Positions 22,516 to 31,789 of a stretch of DNA of 64,000 bases are shown piece after piece (position 1 is the first letter of the stretch; the number at the start of each line of letters is the position of its first letter). The stretch comes from Prorocentrum cordatum. Lineage: Eukaryota > Sar > Dinophyceae > Prorocentrales > Prorocentraceae. The notes under the pieces are model-generated. The model ran no database searches. It was given only the letters and a program-made list of their open reading frames with translations, and had not been told where the DNA came from. The stretch spans positions 77,501 to 141,500 of the forward strand of contig CAUYUJ010018634.1 in assembly GCA_963575745.1 (NCBI GenBank), given 5' to 3'. The position numbers and the translations under genes are program-made.

Positions 22516-23106
22516 AGTCGAAGCGGTATGGATGCGACGCCCCCCTTGAGCCAACGCAACCAACCCGCGCGACGCAAGCGAGGCGCGCCCGAGACGAGCA
22601 CGACAACACCGGCCGAAACCAACGACGATCAGGAGGAGCTCGAGCGACACACGACAGACTGCAGCTGCCGCCTCGGCCAGAGCCTGCTTGATACAAATTT
22701 TTGGTCTGCGGGTCGAGGGCGGGCCTCTTCCAGCCAAGAGCTGGGCGGGCCGCGCAGAAACACGAATTGGGGAGACAGGGCGCGGGCGGGCGGGGCCTCG
22801 GGCGGCCGGGGGGCGCGGGGTGCAGGCGGTGCTGAAGCACTGGAAAGAGGTGCGCCTTGGACAGGAGCCGGAGGCGAAGTCCCGGAGGGAGAGCGAAGTG
22901 GCGTTGCCGTCGGCGGCGCGTCAAACTCACCATCCTCAAGTGCTGCGTGCGGAAGGACGTAGCCAGGTCGACGTCCGGGGGGTAGGAGGTGCAGAGGGGG
23001 AGAGGGGCGAGAGCGTCGGGGCCAGGCGTCGAGCAGCGGGAGAACCTGAGGAATCGATCAAGCCCGGCCAGTGGACCGTCGCTCGACCAGGCGGGGCAGG
23101 AGTCTG

Positions 23107-23232
23107 GCCATCGCTCGGACAAACATTCCCTGTGTTTTTTTCGGTTTCGTGCGTGGTTTTTTTCGCCAAATGATCAAGAATGCTCCTCGACGGTCCTCGC
23201 CGAAGGAAACATGCACACGTCCGAGCGATGCC
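23107..23232. mobile_element. MITE-like element M1, copy 2
   Basis: 126 bp, same ends and interior as 9245..9373: starts GCCATCGCTCGGAC, ends CGTCCGAGCGATGCC. It lies immediately before the LINE reverse transcriptase fragment. Confidence 0.65.
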
Positions 23233-23259
23233 GAGGAGTGGGAAAGGAGGCGCACACCA

Positions 23260-24387
23260 CTACGGACTGCCACTTCCCTGAACGATTGAAAGCGCTCCCG
23301 ATTCACATGCGGCGGTGTGAAGCCACCCCACAGGACATGCACGAGCCCCGCGTCTTCTCTGCGGAGAGAACCAACGACGAACCCGACATCGGGGGTGAGC
23401 GCATCATGCGCGCCTACTGCGCCTTCAGCAAGGCCTGGTACGCTGCGCTACACCGTCACCCCCATCCATCCGAACATCCACCGTGGGCTCAAAGAGGTCT
23501 AGCACACAGGAGCTGCGATAACGCGATCGTCACATTTCTTGCCACGCAGTGGAGATGTAGGCAGGCGCACGTATCTATGGCCATCTCCAAATACGATGAA
23601 GCCAATGCCTTCGCCAGCACAGACCGCAGCCTCCTGCAAGCACTGGCTGAAACATAGCTCGACCCTGTCGGCGTACCGCATGGACTGGGATCCATTGAAC
23701 GCAACTCGTTACCGATTGAGGCATCGGATAGACCTGCCTACCCACGCTCGAACGGGCTTTACCACGGCACCACTGGGCTGCAACGACGTCTACAAAGTAG
23801 CGATCCAACACAGGAACAGCGAGGAACGGGATCACCATGAACAAATTTCAAGCGACACCATTGTCCGATCGATGGCCTCACTTACGACTTGCCGATCTGC
23901 ACTTGCATGGACGATGTGACGACGATAAGCATCCTCGAGGAAGAGATAGAGGCCGAGATCACAGGGCAGCGCCTGAACGGCACCATCACGAGGCTTAGCC
24001 AAGCATTGGTAAGTGGCAACTGGGCATTGACCCCGAGCAATCCAGTCAACCAATATAGTAAGGATGCGCGATAAGGATGCAAGGGCCTTGGACGCCCATT
24101 TCGAAGCTTCCCGAGTGGGGCGCGGCCAGCGAAAGCGGCGAAGGATGGACCGAGGAGGCAAGGATGCAAGGGTACCCTTGGGAAGGTTGCCCATCCTGAC
24201 TATGCGGGTTGACTGTGCGCACCACTTGCTGCGCCTGACGGGCAACGGAATTTACAAGGCAACGCGGCTCTTTCGGCGAGACAATCGCACGATGCTGCAA
24301 GGAGAGGTGTGTCGTGACATGCGGGTGCTAGGGCCTTACCCGCCTGCAGAGCAAGGCACCGCTGGAGAGATCATGAAACGATGCTAA
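23260..24387 (+). pseudogene. Decayed LINE reverse transcriptase
   Basis: The frame to 23657 contains RGLAHRSCDNAIVTFLATQW and then KYDEANAFAS, which fits the first catalytic motif of LINE reverse transcriptase (Asp codon at 23595..23597). The stop at 23657 breaks the frame. The same frame resumes with CTCMDDVTTISI (23907..23915 encodes MDD), the second catalytic motif. Frames after it (to 24387) include RLTGNGIYKATRLFRRDN, like sequence downstream of the palm. The spacing between the two motifs, about 105 codons, is plausible. The fingers region is absent, so the copy is truncated as well as interrupted. It cannot encode a working enzyme. Confidence 0.6.
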
Positions 24388-25615
24388 GCAAATAAGAATG
24401 CATGGCGGAACTTCTGGACTTGGAAGACGCCATGTCCCGTCAAACGTCTCAAATTGTTTGCCTTCGTGGTAGGTGTCGTGCTATCAGGTCTTACTTGTTT
24501 TATCCTGGCGAGGCTCCACATAGATAAGCTGGACTCGCTACTGGCAGTGTAGCTTAGAGTACGATCAACAGGGGAGATGAGTTGAGTGAGCGAGCATGGG
24601 GAGTGGAACAACAAGACGTAGGAGGCATTTCGAGAGTGACAATTTGAGCGCACTTCCAGCAGTCTCAGGGTACGTCGTTTGCGTTGGTACCAGGGGTGGG
24701 CTACGTTTCCGAGGTACCAAAGAGGCGTGCTGAGTGCAACTGTCGGGGCATCGGGACATGATGATGTGCTGGATATCGAGAGGTTGAGTGAAAGCGGCAA
24801 CGTAAATGTACATCCGACCCCGTGGACCCACCAGTCTTTAGCATACATGGAGGCGTTTGCAGAACTGCCGAGTCGATGGGGGAACAATTAGTCGACAGCG
24901 AGTGACATCAGTGTTTTCTTGGAGAGCATGGATGAACACACGCGGTGGATTGAGACAGACCCATCGAAGCTTAGCAGCACGGCACGGCAGCGGCCTCATC
25001 ACCAACCTGGATCAGAAGCCGAATCAGACCCAACAGCAGAGGAAGACTTAGATAAAGCTTTCTGGTGCGTTTATCATGTAGGGAATGGACAACGAGAAGA
25101 GAGTACCAGCGGAGCACGATTTCGAACATAAGCATCCCTAGCAGCGAACCATACAGAGCATCATAAAGTACAGTCGCTGATCGGGTTCCTTCTGAAGACA
25201 AATATCTGCTCATGGTGACGAAGCACTTTCCAGAATCGGCGAGTGGCCCTGGATCATTTCGGGCAGCTGAGGGCCATGGGCGGTACTGCGTCAATTTCTA
25301 AAATGGGGACGCGATGCGCAACTCCCAGAAGACCTCAAATGTGGGCTCTGTGGCTATGAAGCTCGAGATCCGGACGATAGTCACTCACTCGCTACAGGTC
25401 ATCGCCCTGGCCCCGAAGCAGCACGTAGCGGTCAGAGGTAGAGGCGGCAATGTCAGAAGCGGCCGAGCGACCAGAGCGGGCTAGGGGGAAGCGAGCTGCA
25501 ACTCGGCAGCCATCTTGGCAGCGAGAGTTGGCAGCGGCGAGCGACCCAAGACACCATGAGGAGGAGGCAACGGAGGGCAACGGGCAGGGAAGAGGGCGCA
25601 CAGGGCACAGGCTAG
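24388..25615. other. Unassigned, possibly LINE-derived stretch
   Basis: Short broken plus-strand frames include LKCGLCGYEARDPDDSHSLA (about 25335..25395), a CX2C that could be a zinc-binding remnant. Nothing is firm. Confidence 0.3.
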
Positions 25616-25619
25616 CAAC

Positions 25620-26478
25620 GACGTAGAGCAGCACTTCTCACCATAACATGCAAGTTAGCTCTGCGAGAGACCGCTGAAGCAGACCTGGCGAATTTCATGA
25701 GCGAATTTGTGGCCAGCGCCCTGCGGCTCGCCCGCAACTCGGGCCTGCCTGGAAGCGGGCCCGGACTGCCAACGCCAGAGCAAAGAGCTCTCACGCAAGT
25801 AAACGCATCAAGGCGATGATCATCGACACAGTGGTCCCAGGCACCCTCTTAGGACAGGAATGCAACACCGTCATCCAGGGCGTGCACGCTGTCGCGAGCA
25901 CTAGCTGGAGGCTCCAGGCGATGGCAGAAGTGTTCAAAGCGTTCAGAGCGAAGAAGGGCTTCAAAACGGCGGACCTGGACGAGGGGGAGCGCAAGTTGAG
26001 GATATCTTACTCAATCAACCCGACGCCCAGCCTGAGGTTGGCAGCAGCAGTAGCCAATCAAGAAGCCCAACAATCTCCAGCAATCCAGGCCCTGAAAATC
26101 ATGGCGCCGGGTCGGGTCTTCCAGGACCAGAAAGCGGAGTGCCCCCCTGGGATGAGGCCCAAGGACGGAGCTAGGGAGGGTCTGCGAGTTCAAGATGAGC
26201 AGCATATTGCACGCGATCCTCATCAACTAACTGTACTACAGAAGGCTATGGGTGGGCCAGGCAGGCAGCCTTCGCAGCATGCACTGAGGCTTCTTGACTT
26301 GGTGGGGCAACGTCGTGAAACCATGCGCGACCAGTTGACACATGGTGCCTTTACGGGTCACCCTGTACAGCGATGGCCCAGAAGAATGCAGCGGAGTGCC
26401 TGGCGACTATGCTGCCAGCACTCAGAGGGACCAGGCGCAGACGTGGAGAACATGATAGGCATACAGCCATCGGCCTGA
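25620..26478 (+). pseudogene. Protein-like frame with one frameshift, function unknown
   Basis: A frame with LALRETAEADLANFMSEFVA ends at a stop just after 25805. The overlapping ATG frame from 25816 (220 codons) continues with protein-like sequence: VVPGTLLGQECNTVIQGVHA, AEVFKAFRAKKGFKTADLDE, RISYSINPTPSLRLAAAVAN. Joining the two requires one frameshift near 25805. Composition is balanced, unlike the repeat frames around it. No domain is recognised. A LINE ORF1-like protein or a host gene fragment are both possible. Confidence 0.4.
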
Positions 26479-26612
26479 CCTAAGGAACGATAATTAAGGA
26501 ACGACGCCCCTCTTTTATCCCAAGGAATAACGCATAAGGAACGATCAATAATAGGTAACGCATAAGGAGCTGTAAACAACGCACGTACTACCTAAGGAAC
26601 GACCGAGCCCCT
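26479..26612. repeat. AT-rich patch with TAAGGAACGA repeats
   Basis: TAAGGAACGA occurs near 26480, 26494, 26528 and 26592, with related AAGGAATAACGCATAAGG words between. It immediately follows the stop of the unknown frame ending at 26478. Confidence 0.6.
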
Positions 26613-28040
26613 TTTGAAAAGCAACTGTTCCTTGTTCAAGCCGCTCACTGTAGCTGGCCCGAGCTATGCACCTCCGTCTCCCCTGGTGTTCGGCCGACCC
26701 GCGCCTGGCTCGAGCAGGCCGACCCAGGGAACCGAGGCACGGGCGCGCGCCCCCCCCGGGGGCGCAGACGCGGCGTGCCCGAGGGCGGAAGCAGAGATGT
26801 CAGCGCGCCGCAGCTTCTTGGAGGGCATCAGCATCAGGCTGGCGGCCCGGCTCGGTATACAGACTGGCACGAGGACGGCCGCAGCTCGCCAGGCTGGCGA
26901 ACTGCCCCGCAAGATCGAGGCGGCCGAGGCCGGAGGCCGCTCCGAGGTCGGCCCCCCCCGCAGAGCTGAAACGAGGCCGTCGCGTGAGAGATGTTCTTAG
27001 GGCGCACGTTGCAGCTCTGGATGAGATGCGTGTCTCTTTCAATGCCATCCTGGACACGCACGAGGACCATCGTCGTTCGGGTACTCTCTGAGGTGTGCGC
27101 CTGGCCTGACTGGGCAGAGTTTATTGGAAGTGCCACGAGCTCAGCCAGTCCTCGGCGAAGATGGAGGGTCCCCTTCCGTCGCGGCGCCTGAGAGTAACTT
27201 GGGCAAGCCCGATCGAATGTGGCTTTTGATGATGGCTCGGACTTCTTCGGTAAGCGGAGTTTTAGTACCGCTAAGGCTTCATCGACAAATTGAGGTGACG
27301 GTTCGCGAGCCCCGCTCACAGAAATGAGGCCTCAATGCGTTGCCTGCGTGCTTGTTTTGTCTGTTCGCGGGCGTGGCGAGGAGGGGGGGGGGATGGGAGG
27401 GGCAGCGGGTGCAACAGGGAGATGCGCCCGCGCGGGCTGGACAAGACGTTCGGCACGCTGCGGGGGGGCGCCCGTCCTCTCTCGCCCCCCGGGGTTCTTG
27501 CGTGTGCGCGCGGTGCGTGAGGTGGCGTCGGAGACTGTACCCCCCCCCCTCGAGGAGTAGGTAGGCCCCGCCGCCGGCCCTGCTCCTGCGCTGGCCCCCT
27601 GTGGGAGCCAGAATGCAGGGACTGGGGTGTGGCTGCGCCTTTGGGGTAGGCACGCGGTGGCAAGGTCTTCTATCGCCTCAGTCGTCTTGCCGTTTCTTCG
27701 CGACCGTTCCACAAGCACAAGGACAGCCGCCCAGCTGCTCGCCTGCTGCGCGGTTGCAGCGGGATCAGGAGAGCAGGAGCGGGGGATGGAAAGGGGGGGT
27801 GCGCTCGCAGAGCAACTCGGGCAGCATGTAATCAGATCTGCGGCTTGGTGTGATTAGGGGCCCCTTCCTGCTGGACACGCACCCCGCGTCTCACAGAGTC
27901 AGACATGGGGGCCCGGTAGGCCTGTGACGTCAACCTCAAGGGCTGTCGAGCATCGGCGCCCTTCCCGAGCGTGTCGCAGGGATGCCTTTACGCGGCAAGT
28001 GGACGACTGTTGCATCCCCAAGCGCCGATTCCGATACCGA
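26613..28040. other. Unassigned GC-rich stretch
   Basis: Contains a poly-G run at 27381..27392 and a poly-C run at 27540..27548. Frames are short, Arg/Pro/Gly-rich and contradictory between strands. No gene is supported. Confidence 0.45.
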
Positions 28041-28440
28041 TGCCTCCTCCTCCTCCTCCTCCTCCTCCTCGCTCCTCGCTCCTCGCTCCTCCTCCTTATC
28101 CTCGCTCCTCCTCCTCCTCCTCCTCCTCCTACTCCTCCTCCTCGCTCATGGCATGAGGGCAACGGGCCCCTGCAGGTGGACGCAAGTCCCCGATCCCGGG
28201 GCTTTCCCTGGGACGGGCCTCAGCCAGGGTCGTGCTTCGACGGCCCCCCCCCCCCGGGGAACCCCAGACAGCCTAGAAGGGCCCAAGATGGCCTTCGAAG
28301 GCCAGGAGGCCTCCAAGAGGCCCCCAAGGAGGTCCTCAAGAGGTCCCAGGAGTCTCCCAAGAGGCCCCAAGATGCCCCCAAGATGCCCCCCAACAGTTCC
28401 CGGGAGTCCCCAAAAGCCCTAAGAGGGCCTCAAACGGCCT
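28041..28440. repeat. (CTC)n microsatellite then CCCAAGAGG minisatellite, locus 2
   Basis: 28041..28143 is CTC with CTCGCTC interruptions. 28260..28440 is the irregular GGCCTCCAAGAGGCCCCC vocabulary also seen at 5600..6060. Confidence 0.75.
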
Positions 28441-29331
28441 CTCTTCTTCCTTCTCCGCCTTCTCCTCACTTTTCTCATCTTTTCTCGTCCTCTCCCCAAT
28501 GTTCCCCCAAGGTGTTCCACAACGGCTGGGGGAACACATAGTCAAATAGCTTGGCCTAACGTCGGCCCAACGCTTGGCCCCCCAACGCGGCGGTGACTCA
28601 CCGTAGGCGTCTTCGATAACTTCCACGATTGTCACAAACTCTGACTTCTGGGGGTCAGCGGAATGGCGTAAGCCGGTAGAGTGAATCCTAGTCGTAATCA
28701 CGAGTTGTCCTCGGACTGGGCACATCCAACAGTCAGGGTACACGCGGGCATGTGTAACTTCAGACTCGCACACGGTGAAAGCATAATATGCCACAGCCCT
28801 GTATGCTGGTTCTCCATCATGGTTACAGGACCCAGAGCGAAATCCACATGCGAAACGAGTTGGTGTGAGAACTATAACTCCTTGCGCAAGCTGGAGCAGT
28901 CAATAGCTTTACGCGGATCTGACTATCCTGTATCTCTCGCCCCAAAACATCAGATCCGCCTGCCATTTCTGAAATTCTGGAGTGGGGGGTGGCTAGCCAA
29001 CCAACGTGACCGACCAGCCTCTGTTTATTTCACCGCCAAAGGCATGCCATTCAGGTGCCGTCCAGGTGGTGGTCTCCCCTAGCAGACTGTAAGAAGGAAT
29101 GTCTGCGAAGAAAAGTATTGTCTGCGCATGCGCAACTGGTGAACGAGCTATCAAGGCCAGATACATGAACAGCTGCCTTGACAGTCTTCAGAACGCCAAT
29201 GCAGCCACTGCAAATTCTCACTGCCAGCGCCAGCTGTGAACATTGGAGCGTGAGGCAAGCTCTCAACCTCCATCCAACACGTCTGGCGATTCTAGCTTGC
29301 CTGGCTCTCATAATCTACCGAGGGCAAACCC
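28441..29331. other. Unassigned sequence downstream of actin
   Basis: This is the 3' flank of the minus-strand actin gene. No frame is convincing and no polyadenylation signal can be defined. The actin 3' UTR presumably lies in the part nearest 29331. Confidence 0.4.
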
Positions 29332-30462
29332 TCAGAAACACTTCCTGTGCACAATGGTGGGGCCCGACTCGTCGTACTCCCCCTTGGAGATCCACATCTG
29401 CTGGAAGGTGCTCAGTGAGGAGAGGATAGATCCACCGATCCACACTGAATACTTGCGCTCGGGCGGAGCCACGACCTTGATCTTCATTGTGGAAGGAGCC
29501 AGAGCCGTCAGTTCCTTGGTCATGCGCTCGCCGATGCCTGGGAACATCGTGGTGCCACCAGACAGCACCACGTTGGCGTACAGGTCCTTGCGGATATCGA
29601 CATCGCACTTCATGATCGACTGGAACGTGGTGTCGTGGATGCCGCTGGCTTCTTTGCCGACGAAGCTGGGTTGGAAGAGCACCTCTGGGCAGCGGAAGCG
29701 CTCGCTGCCCACGGTTATGATGTTCCCGTCGGGGAGCTCGTACGTCTTCTCCTTGTCGGAGCTCTCCGTGGCGGCCTTCATCTCGGTGTCGAAATCGAGC
29801 GCGATGTAGCAGAGCTTCTCCTTGACGTCGCGCACGATCTCTCGCTCAGCCGTGGTGGTGAAGGAGTAGCCACGCTCGGTGAGGATCTTCATCAAGTACT
29901 CCGTGAGGTCCCGCCCCGCCAGATCCAGGCGCAGGATCGCATGCGGCAGAGCGTATCCCTCGTAGATGGGCACGGTGTGGGACACGCCATCGCCGGAATC
30001 CATGACGATCCCCGTGGTGCGGCCAGAAGCGTACAGCGAGAGCACTGCCTGGATCGCGACGTACATCGCTGGCACGTTGAACGTCTCAAACATGATCTGT
30101 GTCATGCGCTCGCGATTCGCCTTCGGGTTCAGGGGCGCCTCCGTGAGAAGCACTGGGTGCTCCTCCGGAGCCACGCGGAGCTCGTTGTAAAAGGTATGGT
30201 GCCAAATCTTCTCCATGTCGTCCCAGTTAGTCACGATGCCATGCTCGATGGGGTACTTCAGGGTCAGGACGCCGCGCTTGCTCTGGGCCTCGTCGCCCAC
30301 GTAGCTGTCCTTCTGGTCCATGCCGACCATGATTCCTGGCATCTTCGGGCGGCCGACAATGGAGGGGAACACAGCGCGCGGCGCGTCGTCGCCAGCGAAG
30401 CCGGCCTTGCACATGCCGCTGCCATTGTCTACGACCAGGGCGGCGACCTCCTCTTCGCCCAT
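29332..30462 (-). CDS. act: Actin
   Basis: Complete 376-residue actin, the usual length, with no intron. The ATG at 30462 gives [16 protein letters not shown] and the frame ends HRKCF plus TGA. The open frame extends upstream to 30816, but only through the 5' UTR and the leader relic. Nucleotide-binding motifs are present: DNGSG (residues 12-16), [16 protein letters not shown] (from 154) and [10 protein letters not shown] (301-310). His74 sits in the [10 protein letters not shown] context. Residues 41-52 ([12 protein letters not shown]) differ from the animal DNase-binding loop, as I would expect in an alga. Actin is an ATP-binding cytoskeletal protein that polymerises into filaments. There are no frameshifts or stops, in contrast to every other coding region here. 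A leader relic 80 bases upstream suggests this copy descends from a reverse-transcribed mRNA. It may still be expressed. Confidence 0.97.
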
Positions 30463-30542
30463 CGTTTGCGAGGCAGCAGACGGCGGAACGCCCACAACGA
30501 GCGGGTGCACGGGAATAGACCTGGGCCAGGAGTCGGACCCGG
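30463..30542 (-). other. Actin 5' UTR inferred from the leader relic
   Basis: The 80 bases between the leader relic and the actin ATG should be the 5' UTR of the ancestral mRNA, since the leader is joined directly to the 5' UTR. It is GC-rich with no upstream ATG in frame. Confidence 0.7.
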
Positions 30543-30563
30543 CTTGAGCCAAAACGGCTACGG
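30543..30563 (-). other. Relict spliced leader upstream of actin (20 of 21 bases)
   Basis: On the minus strand this reads CCGTAGCC, then G where the leader has A, then TTTTGGCTCAAG. The match is in the sense orientation of actin and right before its 5' UTR. A retained leader in genomic DNA is the known footprint of mRNA recycling through reverse transcription in dinoflagellates. The substitution suggests the event is not very recent. Confidence 0.88.
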
Positions 30564-30615
30564 GTGGTCTGAGGTACCAGCTCTTCCACGCCGCCTTTTT
30601 TGCGAGGCGGGGATT

Positions 30616-30767
30616 CATGCATATCCACCGCCTGGGAACCGACGTCCTGCTGCCCCAGCGGGCGGTGGATATGGATACATTCTGGACCCTGGGGGCCCGA
30701 ACATGTCCATATTCACCGCCCGCCGAAGTCCCCGAAAATTGATCCCCCAGGCGGTGGTCATGCATAA
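30616..30767. promoter_or_regulatory. Nested inverted repeats upstream of actin
   Basis: CATATCCACCGCC (30620..30632) pairs perfectly with GGCGGTGGATATG (30661..30673). The larger arm ATGCATATCCACCGCCTGG also pairs (17 of 19) with CCAGGCGGTGGTCATGCAT (30747..30765). A third related CACCGCC lies near 30716. They sit about 55-205 bases upstream of the leader relic. A role in actin transcription is only a positional guess; it could equally be a small mobile element. Confidence 0.5.
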
Positions 30768-30924
30768 CCGCATGCCGATGATGATAAAGGACCCCCCCTT
30801 TCCACGCTAAGTCCACGGCCGAGAAGAGTTTGGTCAGGGGCGCGGGGCGCGGAGACCGAACTTTTTTATCACTGCGAAAAGTTCACCGTCGAGGTTTATT
30901 TCCTTCTTGTGTTGAGATAGCAAC

Positions 30925-31078
30925 ATCAAGCGAAGCGACGACGTTTTCGAGGATGTCTCAGGCGAAACCAACAATTCTTGGAGGCAGCCTCAAGCGAAAC
31001 GATCAATGTTTCAAGGATGTCTCAAGCAGAACCAGCAATTCTTCGAGGATGTCTCAAGCGAAACGAGAGACTTGTCGA
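30925..31078. repeat. GATGTCTCAAGCGAAAC repeat
   Basis: Four diverged units of the reverse complement of the GTTTCGCTCGAGACATCCT core found at 17440..17990. A pyrimidine-rich CTC/TCTC tract follows at 31085..31190. Confidence 0.75.
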
Positions 31079-31203
31079 TGAGAGACTTCCTCTTCCTCCT
31101 CCTCCTCCTCCTCTCTCGCTTTTTTTTGTTCTCTCTCTCTCTATCCCTCTCTCTCTCTTTGTCTCTGTCTCTCTCTTTCTCTCTCCGCGATCCGCTTCAC
31201 CTT

Positions 31204-31329
31204 GCCGTCGCTCGGACGTCCATTTCTCGTGCATGTATCGGTTTCGTGCGTGGCTTTTTTTGCTCGATGGTCCAGGATGGTCCTCGATGGTTCTCTCCGA
31301 GGAAAAAATGCACACGTCCGAGCGATGGC
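31204..31329. mobile_element. MITE-like element M1, copy 3
   Basis: 126 bp, starting GCCGTCGCTCGGACG and ending CGTCCGAGCGATGGC, the same family as 9245..9373 and 23107..23232. The two ends are inverted repeats with one mismatch in 15. Confidence 0.68.
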
Positions 31330-31789
31330 CAAGTCACTGGACGACGTACGAGGAAAACGGCCCCCGGGCGGCCATTACATCGGGGGCCCTCGCTCCTCGC
31401 CCCTCCCCTGGACCCCTCCCTCTAGGGCTTCGCCCCGCACTAGAACGCCACCACTCGTGCCTCGCCTTTCCTGTTACCCGGGCCGGCGCTGGAACGGAAA
31501 GGGCGGGCCAGGAACTTGCACGAGATGGCTCACGGCACCCTTCGCTCTTGGGAGCCTTGGTGGTAAGAGCTTGTCACTTCACCGCTCGCTCTTGGCAGCC
31601 TTGGTGCTCAGAGACTTTTACATTGCCGCTCGCTCTTGGGAGCCGTGGTGTTGAGAGTTGTTTACGTCACCGTTCGCTCTTGGGAGCCTTGGTGTTACGA
31701 GTTTGTCACGTCACCGTTCGCTGTTGGGAGCCTTGGTGTGAAGAGCTTGTTGCGTTACCGATCGCTTTTTCATTTTGCGTCTCTGCGCC
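31330..31789. repeat. Dispersed modules with CTTGGGAGCCTTGGTG
   Basis: Modules such as GGAAACGGCCCCCGGGCGGCC, CCTGGGCCGGCACGG-like and CGCTCTTGGGAGCCTTGGTG recur here, at 32700..33130, 33720..34610 and 34800..34950 (and once at 35440..35480). They form a mosaic of segmental duplications. No coding region. Confidence 0.7.

Noticed and set aside
22545-22554. A third leader relic (CTTGAGCCAA on the plus strand)
   Set aside because: Only the last 10 bases of the leader match, and no coding sequence follows in the right orientation. Chance is likely in 64 kb.
29635-30810. 391-codon plus-strand frame opposite actin
   Set aside because: Shadow of the actin coding sequence; composition follows from actin's GC-rich third positions.
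30463-30816. Longer actin start extending to 30816
   Set aside because: The extension begins at GTG, reads through the 5' UTR and the leader relic, and is unlike any actin N-terminus. The ATG at 30462 gives the standard length.
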